64,000 nucleotides of DNA from Allobosea thiooxidans (GCF_900168195.1 NZ_FUYX01000002.1:255501-319500); one strand, 5' to 3'. Shown: positions 16,072 to 25,908, counted from the first letter of the stretch. The notes: a model not told the origin generated them from the sequence alone. Program-made: numbers and translations.

Positions 16072-17541
16072 TCAGGCGCCGAGGCCACCCATCAGCACGT
16101 ATTTGATGTCGACGAACTCGTCGATGCCATGGGCGGAACCCTCGCGGCCGAGGCCGGATTCCTTGACGCCGCCGAAGGGTGCGACCTCGGTGCCGAGGAT
16201 GGCCGAGTTGACGCCGACCATGCCGTATTCGAGCTCCTCCGCGACGCGGAAGGCGCGGCCGAGATCCCTGGTGTAGAAATAGGCGGCGAGGCCGAAAGGC
16301 GTGTCGTTGGCGAGCCGGACGACCTCGTCCTCGTCGGCGAAGCGATAGACCGGTGCGATCGGGCCGAAGGTCTCCTCGCGCGTGACCAGCATCCTGGTCG
16401 TCACGCCCGACAGCACGGTCGGCTCATAGAAGGTGCGGCCGAGCGCATGGCGCTTGCCGCCGACCATCACCTTCGCGCCGTTGGCGAGCGCATCGGCGAC
16501 ATGGCGCTCGACCTTCTCGACCGCCCGCTCGTTGATCAGCGGCCCCTGCACGACGCCGACCTCGGCGCCGTTGCCGACCTTCATCTTGGCGACCTCGCCG
16601 GCGAATTTCTCGACGAAGGCGTCGTGGATGCCGGCCTGGACGAAGAGCCGGTTGGTGCAGACGCAGGTCTGGCCCATGTTGCGGAACTTGGCGGCGATGG
16701 CGCCCTGCACGGCGGCGTCGAGATCGGCGTCGTCGAAGACGATGAAGGGGGCGTTGCCGCCGAGCTCGAGGCCGACCCGCTTCACCGTCGAGGCCGCCTG
16801 CTGCATCAGCAGCTTGCCGACAGGCGTCGAACCGGTGAAGCCGATGAAGCGCACCGCCGGGTGCGAGGTCATGACCTTGCCGATCGCGACCGCGTCACCG
16901 GTGACGATGTTGATGACGCCCTTGGGGAAGCCCGCCTGCTCTGCCAGCGCGACGAGGGCGAGCGCGGTGAGGGGAGTGTCCGGCGCGGGCTTGACCACGA
17001 AGGTGCAGCCGGCGGCGAGGCCCGGCGCGCATTTGCGCGTGATCATCGCGGCCGGGAAGTTCCAGGGCGTGATCGCGGCGCAGACGCCGACCGGCTGCCT
17101 GGTGACGATGATGCGCGAGCCCGGGAAGGGCGAGGGAATGGTCTCGCCATAGATGCGCTTGGCTTCCTCGGCGTAGAACTCGACGAAGGAGGCGGCATAG
17201 GCGACCTCACCGCGGGCTTCGGCGAGCGGCTTGCCCTGCTCGGCGGTCATGATCCGTGCCAAATCCTCCTGGTTCGCCATGATCAGCTCGAACCATCTGC
17301 GCAGGATCTGCGAGCGCTCCTTGGCGCTCTTCTTCGCCCAGGGCTTGAAGGCGCGGGCTGCAGCCTCGACCGCCGCGGTGGTCTCGCTCTCGCCGAAGCG
17401 CGGCACCTTCGCCAGCACGTCACCGGTCGCCGGATTGTCGATCGCATCGACGCCCTCGCCGATCCAGGCGCCGTCGACATAGCATTGGGTGCGCGCCAGC
17501 GAGGGATCGCTCAGCGTCAGGCCGGTGAGAGCCACGGTCAT
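16072..17541 (-). CDS. gabD: NAD(P)-dependent succinate-semialdehyde dehydrogenase
   Basis: 489 residues, full-length aldehyde dehydrogenase. Landmarks are ITPWNFPAAMITRKCAPGLA (cofactor site), FTGSTPVGK, the catalytic Glu in ELGGNAPFIVFDDADLD, and the catalytic Cys in GQTCVCTNR, the form typical of GabD. It oxidises succinic semialdehyde to succinate. It is the last gene of the minus-strand region with hpaR, hpaF, the aminotransferase and the Aap transporter. Succinic semialdehyde is the end product of the homoprotocatechuate meta pathway, so the context supports this substrate. Confidence 0.92.
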   Translation of the reverse strand: MTVALTGLTLSDPSLARTQCYVDGAWIGEGVDAIDNPATGDVLAKVPRFGESETTAAVEAAARAFKPWAKKSAKERSQILRRWFELIMANQEDLARIMTAEQGKPLAEARGEVAYAASFVEFYAEEAKRIYGETIPSPFPGSRIIVTRQPVGVCAAITPWNFPAAMITRKCAPGLAAGCTFVVKPAPDTPLTALALVALAEQAGFPKGVINIVTGDAVAIGKVMTSHPAVRFIGFTGSTPVGKLLMQQAASTVKRVGLELGGNAPFIVFDDADLDAAVQGAIAAKFRNMGQTCVCTNRLFVQAGIHDAFVEKFAGEVAKMKVGNGAEVGVVQGPLINERAVEKVERHVADALANGAKVMVGGKRHALGRTFYEPTVLSGVTTRMLVTREETFGPIAPVYRFADEDEVVRLANDTPFGLAAYFYTRDLGRAFRVAEELEYGMVGVNSAILGTEVAPFGGVKESGLGREGSAHGIDEFVDIKYVLMGGLGA

Positions 17542-17675
17542 CCAGAATTCTCCTGTCGAATGGGGCGGCGAGGCTCAGCCTCGCCAATCGCCTTCGCCCT
17601 GTCCAATCCGCATATGCATGGCAGGGGCGCTTGCGCTCGGCGGCGGACCGTCCGAAAGCGCGCGCCGCGGCTTCC

Positions 17676-18188
17676 TCAGCTCGCGATCTCCGGCCCCTCA
17701 AGGCATTCTTCCAATTGCCGGAGCAGGCTCTGCAGCTCAAGCAGGCGCCCGCTGCCATAGCGGCCGGTGATCTCGCGATAGATCGCCTCGGATTCGGTGC
17801 CGGCGCGCTCGATCAGGTCGAGCCCCTTCGGCGAGATCGCGACGATGCCGCGGCGCAGATCGGTGGACGAAGTGCTGCGCAGGATCAGGCCGCGCTCGTC
17901 GAGGTCCTTGAGGATGCGCGACAGGCTGGGTGCGAGCAGGAAAGTCGCCTCGGCCAGCTCCGTCACCTCGAAATTCTCGCCCGAGGTCAAAGCGCGCAAC
18001 ACGCGCCATTGCTGCTCGGTGATGCCGAAGCGCCTGAGGCTCGCCCGGAAATGGCGCATCACGGCCTCGCGCGCCCGCAGCAGCGACATCGGCAGCGATT
18101 TCGAGAAATGCCGGATCCGGACGCGGGCGGCGGCCTGGTCGGGATCCCGCGGCGTCGCGCTCGCATTCCTGCGCACTGGTTCAGACAT
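17676..18188 (-). CDS. hpaR: MarR-family regulator HpaR
   Basis: 170 residues. The winged-helix MarR core includes SLPMSLLRAREAVMRHFR, FGITEQQWRVLRAL, LAEATFLLAPSLSRILKDLD and the wing STDLRRGIVAISPKG. These blocks match HpaR, repressor of homoprotocatechuate (3,4-dihydroxyphenylacetate) degradation operons, better than generic MarR. It lies between hpaF (59 nt gap) and gabD (134 nt gap) on the same strand. Its likely operators are the shared AT-rich sites at 24132-24160 and 26026-26041, which is inference from context. Confidence 0.87.
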   Translation of the reverse strand: MSEPVRRNASATPRDPDQAAARVRIRHFSKSLPMSLLRAREAVMRHFRASLRRFGITEQQWRVLRALTSGENFEVTELAEATFLLAPSLSRILKDLDERGLILRSTSSTDLRRGIVAISPKGLDLIERAGTESEAIYREITGRYGSGRLLELQSLLRQLEECLEGPEIAS

Positions 18189-18247
18189 GAAAGCTCCCGG
18201 GACCGTGGCGCGGCGTCGCCCGAAGCCGATACCGCGCCAGCCTTGCG

Positions 18248-18661
18248 TCAGGCTACCACCTTCTCCGGAAGGCCGCGCCGTTTCAGATATTCGCGATAAT
18301 TGCTGGTCTTGAAGTTCAGCGTCTCGTCGGCCTCCTCCATCTGCACGGAGAGGCCGAGCGGCCGCGACGCGCTGACCGGCGCGAGCAGCGCCTTCGCGGC
18401 GTCGAAGACGCGTCCCGCGGCCACTTTCTTGTCCTCGTCCGAGCGGCCCTTGGCGATGCGCAGCAGCACGTGCACGAAGGCGTTGTCGGGGTGCCCGTCG
18501 ACGATCAGATAGTTGGCGACGGGGACGCCGCGGGTGCGGGCGCCGGCGAAGGGAAAGACCGTCCCGTCGCCGATGAGCGCGTCCTGCACCGCCTTGAGCA
18601 AAGCGGGGACCTCGATGTCGGCTTCGAGATTGGCCGAGTACTCGACCCAGATGTGAGGCAT
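18248..18661 (-). CDS. hpaF: 5-carboxymethyl-2-hydroxymuconate delta-isomerase
   Basis: 137 residues. It starts MPHIWVEYSANL, so the N-terminal proline that is the catalytic base of the tautomerase superfamily is present (P2). The block FVHVLLRIAKGRS and the tail with SVQMEEADETLNFKTSN and YLKRRGL also match HpaF/CHMI. It isomerises 5-carboxymethyl-2-hydroxymuconate in homoprotocatechuate breakdown. It starts 19 nt after the aminotransferase stop. The ring-cleavage dioxygenase (HpaD) and the preceding dehydrogenase (HpaE) are not in the window. Confidence 0.9.
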   Translation of the reverse strand: MPHIWVEYSANLEADIEVPALLKAVQDALIGDGTVFPFAGARTRGVPVANYLIVDGHPDNAFVHVLLRIAKGRSDEDKKVAAGRVFDAAKALLAPVSASRPLGLSVQMEEADETLNFKTSNYREYLKRRGLPEKVVA

Positions 18662-18680
18662 GGCGGCGTTTCCGTGGTCT

Positions 18681-19841
18681 TCAGCGGAGGGAGGCGATGG
18701 CGGCGGCGACGCCGCAGCCCGGCGCCGGCACCTTGTGGCCGAGCGCGGTCAGGCTGAGTTCGAGGTAGTGCAGGTCCGTCAGGATCTCGGCTTCGCTGAT
18801 CTGTCCCATCGTGCCGATGCGGACGACCCGGCCGTTCAGCTTGTTGCGGGCGCCGGCGATGACGGTGTTGTAGGTCTCGTACATGTGCTTGACGATCGGG
18901 CCGGCCGACAGCGGCTCGGGAACGGAAGCGACGACGACGGTCTGCGATGCGGAGGCAGGGTCGCCGAAGGCCGGCAGGCCGAGGGCGACGCAGCCGGCGC
19001 GCAGGGCGTCCGAGAGCCGCTTGTGGCGCGCGAAGACCTGCGGCAGCCCTTCCTCATGGATCGCCCGCAGCGATTCCTGGATGCCGAACAGCAGGGAGAC
19101 CGGGCAGGTGAAGGCGGTCTCGTGCTTGTCGACGGTGGCGAGCGCCTTGCGCATGTCGAGATAGAAGCGCGGGCAGCGGTCGTCGCGCTCGATCACCTTG
19201 CGCGCCTTCTCGCTGACGCTGGCAAAGCCGAGTCCGGGCGGGCACATCAGCGCCTTCTGGGAGCCGGTGACGACAATGTCGACGCGCCATTCGTCCTGCC
19301 GCAACTCCATGCCGGCGAGGCCGCTGACGGAATCGACGAGGAAGAGCGTGTCGCGGTCGCGCAGCAGCCTGCCGATCGCGGCGAGGTCGGTCACCGCGCC
19401 GGTCGAGCTCTCGTTGTGGACGGTGATGAGGGCGCGATAGTTCGCGGTCTCCAGCTTGGCTGCGACCACGGCCGGGTCGGGCGCCCAGCCCCATTCGCTC
19501 TCGATGACGTCGACTTCGGCGCCGAGTTCGCGCGCGATCTGGGCGTAGCGGTCGCCGAACTGGCCATGGGCCAGGGCCAGCACCTTCTCGCCCGGCGCGA
19601 GCACGTTGACGAGGCTCGCCTCCATGACGCCGGTGCCGGAGGCGCCGAAGGTCAGCACCGGCGCCTTCGTGCCGAACAGCGGCTGGATCAGGCGCTGGAT
19701 CTCCTCCAGCACCACGCGCATCTCGGGGCCGCGATGGTTGATGATTGGGCGGGCGGTGGCCTGGCGGATGCGCTCCGGGATCGAGATCGGGCCGGGCAGG
19801 CGCAGGCGGTACGGATAGGGGCTCGAAGGCGACGTCGTCAC
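18681..19841 (-). CDS. Class V aminotransferase (alanine/serine-glyoxylate type)
   Basis: 386 residues of the PLP fold-I class V family. Landmarks are LPGPISIPERI and NHRGPEM near the N terminus, TFGASGTGVMEASL (phosphate cup), VHNESSTGAV, VDSVSGLAGM (PLP Asp), and the Schiff-base lysine in TGSQKALMCPPGLGF. Relatives are alanine-glyoxylate, serine-glyoxylate and pyridoxamine-pyruvate aminotransferases; the substrate cannot be fixed by eye. The GTG at 19841 has GGAG about 9 nt upstream, and the ATP-binding gene aapP ends 49 nt before it. Its place between an amino-acid transporter and hpaF suggests that the imported compound is deaminated here. Confidence 0.83.
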   Translation of the reverse strand: MTTSPSSPYPYRLRLPGPISIPERIRQATARPIINHRGPEMRVVLEEIQRLIQPLFGTKAPVLTFGASGTGVMEASLVNVLAPGEKVLALAHGQFGDRYAQIARELGAEVDVIESEWGWAPDPAVVAAKLETANYRALITVHNESSTGAVTDLAAIGRLLRDRDTLFLVDSVSGLAGMELRQDEWRVDIVVTGSQKALMCPPGLGFASVSEKARKVIERDDRCPRFYLDMRKALATVDKHETAFTCPVSLLFGIQESLRAIHEEGLPQVFARHKRLSDALRAGCVALGLPAFGDPASASQTVVVASVPEPLSAGPIVKHMYETYNTVIAGARNKLNGRVVRIGTMGQISEAEILTDLHYLELSLTALGHKVPAPGCGVAAAIASLR

Positions 19842-19890
19842 GGGAAGAAGCTCCGGAAGGCTGGGCTTGGCATGGCCGGCTTTTCGCCGG

Positions 19891-20628
19891 TCAGTGGATG
19901 ACCTGCTGGATGAATTGGCGAGCCCGCTCGGTACGGGGGGCGGAGAAGAAGCTGTCGGGCGTGCCCACCTCGGCGATCGCGCCATCGGCCATGAAGACGA
20001 CGCGGTCGGCGACCGCGCGGGCGAAACCCATCTCATGGGTGACGCAGATCATGGTCATGCCGGTGCCGGCGAGCTCGATCATCACGTCCAGCACCTCCTT
20101 GACCATTTCCGGGTCGAGGGCCGAGGTCGGCTCGTCGAACAGCATGACGTCCGGCTCCATCGCCAGCGCCCGGGCGATCGCGACGCGCTGCTGCTGCCCG
20201 CCCGAGAGCTGGTTGGGGAATTTCAGGGCCTGATGGCCGATATGGACGCGCTCCAGCAGCTCCATCGCGCGCGCCTCCGCGGCGGCGCGGGGCACGCGCT
20301 TCAGCTTGATCGGCCCGAGCGTCAGATTGTCGAGGATCGACAGATGCGGGAACAGGTTGAAGCTCTGGAAGACCATGCCGACGCGCTGGCGGATCTTCTC
20401 GATGTTGTCGTCGTCCTGGTCGACGCGCTCGCCGGCCACGGTGATCGTGCCCTGCTCATAGGCCTCGAGGCCGTTGATGCAGCGGATCATCGTCGACTTG
20501 CCGGAGCCCGAGGGCCCGCAGACAACGATGCGCTCGCCGCGCCTGACCTCGAGGTCGATGTCCCTGAGGACATGGAACTGGTTGTACCACTTGTTGACGT
20601 TGGCGAGCTGGATGAGCGGATTTTCCAT
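19891..20628 (-). CDS. aapP: General amino-acid ABC transporter, ATP-binding protein
   Basis: 245 residues. Walker A is GPSGSGKST (residues 38-46), the Q-loop is [12 protein letters not shown], the signature is LSGGQQQR, Walker B is [15 protein letters not shown], and the switch His is in [10 protein letters not shown]. The sequence is of the polar amino-acid (GlnQ/AapP) type. It is the fourth gene of aapJQMP in the order typical of Rhizobiales, where Aap/Bzt takes up a wide range of L-amino acids. The ATG at 20628 lies 20 nt after the aapM stop. Confidence 0.92.
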   Translation of the reverse strand: MENPLIQLANVNKWYNQFHVLRDIDLEVRRGERIVVCGPSGSGKSTMIRCINGLEAYEQGTITVAGERVDQDDDNIEKIRQRVGMVFQSFNLFPHLSILDNLTLGPIKLKRVPRAAAEARAMELLERVHIGHQALKFPNQLSGGQQQRVAIARALAMEPDVMLFDEPTSALDPEMVKEVLDVMIELAGTGMTMICVTHEMGFARAVADRVVFMADGAIAEVGTPDSFFSAPRTERARQFIQQVIH

Positions 20629-20648
20629 GGCGTGATGACCCGATGCGT

Positions 20649-21767
20649 TCAGGAGCGCTCGGCGCGCGCGAAACCGGCCTCGATGGCGCGGCTGTAGCAG
20701 GACAGCCCGAAGCTCATCAGCCAGAAGACCAGGCCGACGATGAAGTAGCCCTCGGCCTGGGAGCCGGCCCAGAGCGGGTCGGAGACGCCGGCCGAGACGA
20801 TGTTGAGCAGGTCGAACAGACCCACCACCATCACCAGCGTCGTGTTCTTCAGGAGCGAGATCGTGGTGTTCACCACGCCGGGCACGACCTTGCGGACGGC
20901 CTGCGGCAGGATGATGTGGAGCATCGTCCGCCAGTAGCCGAAGCCGATCGCCATCGCGGCTTCGTACTGGCCCTTCGGCAGCGCCTGCAGCCCGCCGCGC
21001 ACGACCTCGGCCATGTAGGCGGCCTCGTAGAAGATGATGCCGGCGACGGCCAGCGCGAGCGGGTTCGGCTTCATGCCGGAAGGCAGGAAGAACGGCAGCA
21101 TCACGATCGCCATGAACAGCACGGTCAGGAACGGCACGCCGCGGCAGAACTCGATGAAGCCGATGCAGAACCAGCGGATCAGCGGCATCCGGCTGCGTCG
21201 CCCGAGCGCGAAGAGCACGCCGAAGGGCAGCGAGAAGGTGATGCCGGAGACGGCGAGGATCATGGTCAGCAGCAGGCCGCCCCACTGATCGCTCGGCACG
21301 ACGGCAAGCCCGCCGAAGCCGCCATGGAGCAGCAGCACGGTCGCCAGCGGCAGCACGATCATCATGAAGAGGCCGGCATAGCGTTTGCCCGGCAGGCGCG
21401 GCACCATCAGCCAGGCGAGGCCGAAGACCAGCAGCGCCAAGGCGATGTCCGGCCGCCAGCGCTCGGCCGGAGGATAGAAGCCATAGACGAACTGCGGCGC
21501 CTTGGCGGCGACGAAGGCCCAGCAGGCGCCGGTGCCGGTGCAGTCGGCACGGCTGGCGCCGCTCCAGCTCGCATCCAGCAGCGCCCAGGGGACGATCGCC
21601 CAGGCGATGGCGCCGAGCACCGCGACCACGGACAACGAGAGGACAGCGTCGCGCCAGGAGGCGAAGATGCGCCGGCGCAGCCAGGACAGGATGCGGCCGG
21701 CCGGGGCGGCCGCGCTGGCAGGGGTGGGCCGGGCGCGGCCGGCCGGCAGGGTGGCTGCGTTGGTCAC
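20649..21767 (-). CDS. aapM: General amino-acid ABC transporter permease AapM
   Basis: 372 residues, longer than usual permeases as expected for AapM/BztC. A periplasmic loop rich in aromatic residues (around [20 protein letters not shown]) separates the first segments from the conserved core. The core carries [12 protein letters not shown] and the EAA-type loop [20 protein letters not shown]. The GTG at 21767 overlaps the aapQ stop (GTGA), so translation is coupled. It partners with AapQ to form the membrane channel. Confidence 0.9.
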   Translation of the reverse strand: MTNAATLPAGRARPTPASAAAPAGRILSWLRRRIFASWRDAVLSLSVVAVLGAIAWAIVPWALLDASWSGASRADCTGTGACWAFVAAKAPQFVYGFYPPAERWRPDIALALLVFGLAWLMVPRLPGKRYAGLFMMIVLPLATVLLLHGGFGGLAVVPSDQWGGLLLTMILAVSGITFSLPFGVLFALGRRSRMPLIRWFCIGFIEFCRGVPFLTVLFMAIVMLPFFLPSGMKPNPLALAVAGIIFYEAAYMAEVVRGGLQALPKGQYEAAMAIGFGYWRTMLHIILPQAVRKVVPGVVNTTISLLKNTTLVMVVGLFDLLNIVSAGVSDPLWAGSQAEGYFIVGLVFWLMSFGLSCYSRAIEAGFARAERS

Positions 21768-22948
21768 CGCTCGACGATCCGGGTCATGTGGTTGAACAGG
21801 TTGATCAGCGCGCCGATCAGCAGGCTGATCGCGAGATAGACGGCCATGGTCATCGCCACGATCTCGATGGCGCGCCCGGTCTGGTTGATGCTGATGCCGG
21901 TGAAGACGCCGACAAGGTCGGGATAGCCGATTGCCACGGCAAGCGAGGAACCCTTGAGGATGTTGAGATACTGGTTCGACAGCGGCGGCAGCAGCACGCG
22001 GACGGCCTGCGGGATCACGATGAAGCGCAGCGTCTGCCACCAGCCGAAGCCGATCGCGGCGGAAGCCTCGCGCTGGCCCTTGTTGACGGATTCGATGCTG
22101 GCGCGAACCAGCTCGCCGATGAAGGCGGCGTTGTAGATCGCCATGGCGAGCACGAGCGCCGACAGCTCCGGCACCAGCACCCAGCCGCCGACGAAATTGA
22201 AGCCCTTGAGCGTGGGCAGCGAGACGCCGAGCTGCGCGCCGCTCAGGCCGACCGCGAGCGCCGGCAGCAGCAGGAGGAGGGCGAGCGAGGGCAGCCAGGC
22301 ATTGACGCGCCGGCCGGAGCGCTCGGCACGGGCGGTGAGGCTGCGGAAGAGCACCAGGGCGGCGGCGATGGCGACGAGGATGGCGAGAGCGAGCAGGCCG
22401 GGACGATCGGTCGTCAGCGCGGGAACGAGAATGCCGCGGTTCGAGAGATAGACGACATCGCCGAGTGCGACCGCGGCGCGGGGCGCCGGCAGCGCCCTGA
22501 GCGCGACGTTGTACCAGATCAGGATATGGAGCAGCTGCGGCAGGTTGCGCACGATCTCGACATAGATGCGTGCGGCGCGGGACATCGCCCAGTTGCCGGA
22601 GAGCTGCGCGATGCCGACGGCGAAGCCGAGGATGGTCGAGAAGACGATCGCCAGAACGGTGACCAGCAGGGTGTTGGTGATGCCGATCAGGAAGACGCGC
22701 CAGTAATTGTCGCTGGCCGTGTAGGGAACGAGGTGGAAGGCGATTTCGAAGCCCGCTTCCTGCCAGAGGAAGTCGAAGCCGAGCTTGAGCCCGCGCGCCG
22801 CCAGATTGTCCTGCAGGTTTCCGATCGCGACGAAGGCCAGCAGGGCGAGCGCCGCGACGAGAAGGCCCTGATAAAGCCAGCCCATGGCGCGCCGGCGGCC
22901 GAAGGACGGGCGGCGGGGCGGCAGGGGAGCGGCAGGTGAGATGCTCAT
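21764..22948 (-). CDS. aapQ: General amino-acid ABC transporter permease AapQ
   Basis: 394 residues from the ATG at 22948, in the size range of AapQ/BztB. The core includes [51 protein letters not shown] and the EAA loop [20 protein letters not shown]. An ATG at 22990 would add 14 residues and cannot be excluded, since neither start has a clear ribosome site. It follows aapJ by about 67 nt and is coupled to aapM downstream. Confidence 0.9.
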   Translation of the reverse strand: MSISPAAPLPPRRPSFGRRRAMGWLYQGLLVAALALLAFVAIGNLQDNLAARGLKLGFDFLWQEAGFEIAFHLVPYTASDNYWRVFLIGITNTLLVTVLAIVFSTILGFAVGIAQLSGNWAMSRAARIYVEIVRNLPQLLHILIWYNVALRALPAPRAAVALGDVVYLSNRGILVPALTTDRPGLLALAILVAIAAALVLFRSLTARAERSGRRVNAWLPSLALLLLLPALAVGLSGAQLGVSLPTLKGFNFVGGWVLVPELSALVLAMAIYNAAFIGELVRASIESVNKGQREASAAIGFGWWQTLRFIVIPQAVRVLLPPLSNQYLNILKGSSLAVAIGYPDLVGVFTGISINQTGRAIEIVAMTMAVYLAISLLIGALINLFNHMTRIVER

Positions 22949-23015
22949 CGTTCGACGCGTCGCTGCTTGTCGGGGCGGGGAGGCCGGCACGGGGAGCGCC
23001 GGCCTCGACTGGTTG

Positions 23016-24053
23016 TCAGCGCAGCAGGGGCGAGGACATCAGGCCCTTGTTGTTCCAGAGGTTGTTGAGGCCGCGCTCGAGCTTGATCGGGCTCTTCGCG
23101 CCGAGGTTGCGCTCGAACATCTCGCCATAGTTGCCGACCGCCTTGATGGCGTTGAGGGCCCAGGCATTGTCGAGGCCGAGCTTCACGCCGAAATCGCCGG
23201 TCACGCCGAGCAGGCGCTGAACCTCCGGCGAGGTCGAGCTCGCCTTCATCTGATCGGCATTGGCCTGGGTGATGCCGAGCTCCTCGGCGGCGATGAGGGC
23301 GTTCAGCGTCCAGGCGATCACGTCGCGGAAACGGCTGTCGTCCTTGCGCACGACCGGGCCGATCGGCTCCATCGAGATCAGCTCCGGCAGCACGACCCAG
23401 TCATCCGGGTTGCCGAGCTTCGAGACGGCGCCGGCGAGCGCGCTGAGCACGTTGGCGTAGACGTCGCAGCGGCCGGAGGCGAGGTTCTTCTCGTTCTGGT
23501 CGCGGGTGTTGGCGGCGACGGGCGTGAACTTCATGCCGTTCTTGCGGAAGAAGTCGGCGAGATTCAGCTCGTAGTTCGAGCCGGCCGAGACGCAGATCGA
23601 GGCGCCTTCGAGCTCCTTGGCGCTCTTCACGCCCAGCGACTTCTTCGCCAGGAAGCCCTGGCTGTCATAGAGATAGGCGCCGGGCCATTCGACGTTGAGT
23701 TCGATGTCGCGGATGAAGGTGTGCGTCGCGGTCCGGGCCAGCACGTCGATGCCGCCCGACTGGAGCGTGGCGAAGGCCGTCTTGATCTCGAGCGGCACGA
23801 ACTTGATCTTCTCGGCATCGCCGAGGACCGCGGCTGCGACCGCGCGGCAGAAATCGACTTCGAAGCCGGACCATTTGGCGTTGCTATCGAGCGTGCTCAT
23901 GCCCGTCTGGACACCGCTCGAGACGCCGCAATTGAGTGCGCCGCGCCCGGCGATCGCCTTCTGCGTGGCGCCGCTCTCGGCCGAAGCCGCCGTTGCGGCG
24001 AGCATCAGGCAGCCGGCGGCCAGCGTCCACTTGTTGCGCAGATTTCCGAGCAT
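23016..24053 (-). CDS. aapJ: General amino-acid ABC transporter, periplasmic binding protein
   Basis: 345 residues. A Sec signal peptide (residues 1-25, ending AATAASAES) is followed by a solute-binding fold. GALNCGVSSGVQTGMSTLD and KWSGFEVDFCRAVAAAVLGD are typical of AapJ/BztA, as are the Cys of GVSSG-type N termini and AGSNYELNLADFF further on. It is the first gene of aapJQMP; the gap upstream holds the AT-rich motif 24132-24160, a likely operator. Aap systems are broad-specificity, but linkage to hpa genes and an aminotransferase hints at a more specialised substrate. Confidence 0.92.
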   Translation of the reverse strand: MLGNLRNKWTLAAGCLMLAATAASAESGATQKAIAGRGALNCGVSSGVQTGMSTLDSNAKWSGFEVDFCRAVAAAVLGDAEKIKFVPLEIKTAFATLQSGGIDVLARTATHTFIRDIELNVEWPGAYLYDSQGFLAKKSLGVKSAKELEGASICVSAGSNYELNLADFFRKNGMKFTPVAANTRDQNEKNLASGRCDVYANVLSALAGAVSKLGNPDDWVVLPELISMEPIGPVVRKDDSRFRDVIAWTLNALIAAEELGITQANADQMKASSTSPEVQRLLGVTGDFGVKLGLDNAWALNAIKAVGNYGEMFERNLGAKSPIKLERGLNNLWNNKGLMSSPLLR

Positions 24054-24131
24054 TCAGCCCTCCCCAGTGTCTGTCACGAAGCGGGGGCGGCTGGTGAGCC
24101 GCTTCCCCGCGACGCGGCCGAGGTGACACAT

Positions 24132-24160
24132 AACAAGTTAATTATCAAGTTAATTATATG
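24132..24160. promoter_or_regulatory. AT-rich operator candidate upstream of aapJ (HpaR site?)
   Basis: Tandem AAGTTAATTA units (24135-24144 and 24148-24157) form an AT island in GC-rich DNA. The core TAATTATCAAGTTAA (24139-24153) matches the site upstream of hpaG at 26026-26040 in 14 of 15 positions. The core is an imperfect palindrome of the form TTAAnT...AnTTAA. The nearest regulator gene is hpaR, so HpaR binding is the simplest reading. Confidence 0.55.
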
Positions 24161-24234
24161 GCGCCAACGAGAGCGCCTGCCCATCGCGGGCAGCGGCTCC
24201 GGCGCGGGCGGAGCCGCGCCGGGACGTTCTCGGA

Positions 24235-25038
24235 TCATTCGAAGAAGCAGCTCACCGTCCCGAGCGGCCCGTAATCGCCGACGATCGTGTCGCCGTGGCG
24301 CGCCTCGACCGGCCGGATGAAGGAGCCGGCGAGCACGATCTGCCCGGCCGAGATATGTTCGCCATACTGCGCCAGCCGGTTGGCCAGCCAGGCGATGCCG
24401 CGCGCCGGGTGGTTGAGCACGCCGGCGCCGAGCCCGGTCTCCTCGACCTGGCCGTTGCGCGAGACGATGGCGCCGACCCAGCGCAGATCGACCTGGTCGG
24501 GCCGCATGGCGCGGCCGCCGACCACGATCCCGGCATTGGCGGCGTTGTCGGCGATGGTGTCGACGATGGTGCGCGCCTGCTTCGTCTGCGGGTCGACCCG
24601 CAGGATGCGCGTGTCGAGGATCTCAAGCGCCGGGATCACGTAGTCCGTCGCGTTCAGCACTTCGAAGATCGTGACGTCCGGCCCCTTCAGATCGGCTTTC
24701 ATCACGAAGGCGATCTCGGCCTCGATGCGCGTCTGGATGAAGCGGTCTTTCGGGATGGTGGCGCCGTCCTCGAAGCGCATGTCGTCGAACAACACGCCGG
24801 AATCGGGCGTATCGATGTTCAGCGCGTACTGCATGGCCTTGGAGGTGAGGCCGATCTTCCAGCCGATCACCTTGCGGCCCGCGCTGCGCTTGCGCTCGAC
24901 CCAGGCGCCCTGGACGGCATAGGCGTCGTCCATCGTCATCTGCGGGAAGCGCAGCGACATCAAACCGGTCTGCTGTCGGGTCCGCTCGGCCTCGTCGAGG
25001 TCGCGGGCGGCGGCGGCGATTTCATCGGGCGTCAGCAT
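24235..25038 (-). CDS. hpaH: 2-oxo-hept-4-ene-1,7-dioate hydratase
   Basis: 267 residues of the FAH-like hydratase family (HpaH/HpcG, MhpD). Landmarks are VIGWKIGLTSKAMQYALNID, the metal-binding pair in RIEAEIAFVMKADL, and ATDYVIPALEILDTRI. It hydrates 2-hydroxyhepta-2,4-dienedioate to 2,4-dihydroxyhept-2-enedioate, the aldolase substrate. It lies 3 nt downstream of hpaG, so both are surely co-transcribed. The matching aldolase HpaI is not in the window. Confidence 0.92.
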   Translation of the reverse strand: MLTPDEIAAAARDLDEAERTRQQTGLMSLRFPQMTMDDAYAVQGAWVERKRSAGRKVIGWKIGLTSKAMQYALNIDTPDSGVLFDDMRFEDGATIPKDRFIQTRIEAEIAFVMKADLKGPDVTIFEVLNATDYVIPALEILDTRILRVDPQTKQARTIVDTIADNAANAGIVVGGRAMRPDQVDLRWVGAIVSRNGQVEETGLGAGVLNHPARGIAWLANRLAQYGEHISAGQIVLAGSFIRPVEARHGDTIVGDYGPLGTVSCFFE

Positions 25039-25041
25039 CTT

Positions 25042-25908
25042 TCAGGCCTCGTCGGCGACGGTGTTGCGGAGCAGGCCGATCCCGTCGGCCTCGACCTCGA
25101 CGACGTCGCCGGGCTTCAGCCAGATCGGCGGGTCGAAGCGCGCGCCCGCACCGGTCGGCGTGCCGGTGATCAGGATGTCGCCGGGGACGAGCGTGGTGAA
25201 GGTCGAGATGTAGTTGATGATCTTCCGGAAGGAGAAGATCATCCTGCTGGTCCGGTCGCTCTGGCGGACCTCGCCATTGACCCGGGTCGTCAGCGCGATG
25301 TCGGCGATCTGCGCCTCGTCGGTATAGGGCACCAGCCAGGGACCTATCGCGCCGGAACGGTCGAAGTTCTTGCCCTGGGTGACGTTGAACTTGGCGTGGC
25401 GAACCCAGTCGCGCAGCGTTCCCTCGTTCGCCAGCGTCAGGGCGGCGATGTGGTCCAGGGCGTCGCGCTCGGCGATGCGGCGCCCGGGCTTGCCGATCAC
25501 GATCGCGATCTCGCCCTCATAGTCGAGCTGCTCACTCTCCGGGGGCCTGATCAGCGGGTGCTCATGGGCCGTGAAGGAGCGCATGAAGCGGGGGAACAGG
25601 GAAGGGTTCGGCGGCGCTTCCTTGCCGTCCTTGTACTCGGCGTTGCGGTCCGGGAAGTTCACGCCGACGCAGATGATCTTTTCAGGGGCGAGCGAGGGAA
25701 GCGCGTAGCGGATATCGGCGAGCGGCAGGTCGGGGCCGAGCGTGGCGCCGGCTTCGGCCAGGGCCGCGAAGGCGCCGTCGGCGACGACATGCTGCAGGGT
25801 CGGCCAACGCGCTGCAAAGCGGGCGGAGAGGTCGACGACGCCGCCAGCGGCAACCAGGCCGTAGCGCGTCTCATTGCCATGAACAAAACTGACGAATTTT
25901 GGAGCCAA
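25042..25908 (-). CDS. hpaG: Fumarylacetoacetate-hydrolase-family protein, probable HpaG (OPET decarboxylase / isomerase)
   Basis: 288 residues with one FAH domain. Landmarks are IICVGVNFPDRNAE, the metal ligands in LDYEGEIAIVIGK, TQGKNFDRSGAIGPWLV and GDILITGTPTGAG. Linkage to hpaH and hpaF points to 5-oxopent-3-ene-1,2,5-tricarboxylate decarboxylase. Enterobacterial HpaG is a tandem of two such domains while this one is single. The TTG at 25908 is chosen because AGGAA lies about 7 nt upstream and the family N terminus starts here; a GTG at 25923 is an alternative. Acylpyruvate hydrolase is the main competing function. Confidence 0.8.
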   Translation of the reverse strand: MAPKFVSFVHGNETRYGLVAAGGVVDLSARFAARWPTLQHVVADGAFAALAEAGATLGPDLPLADIRYALPSLAPEKIICVGVNFPDRNAEYKDGKEAPPNPSLFPRFMRSFTAHEHPLIRPPESEQLDYEGEIAIVIGKPGRRIAERDALDHIAALTLANEGTLRDWVRHAKFNVTQGKNFDRSGAIGPWLVPYTDEAQIADIALTTRVNGEVRQSDRTSRMIFSFRKIINYISTFTTLVPGDILITGTPTGAGARFDPPIWLKPGDVVEVEADGIGLLRNTVADEA

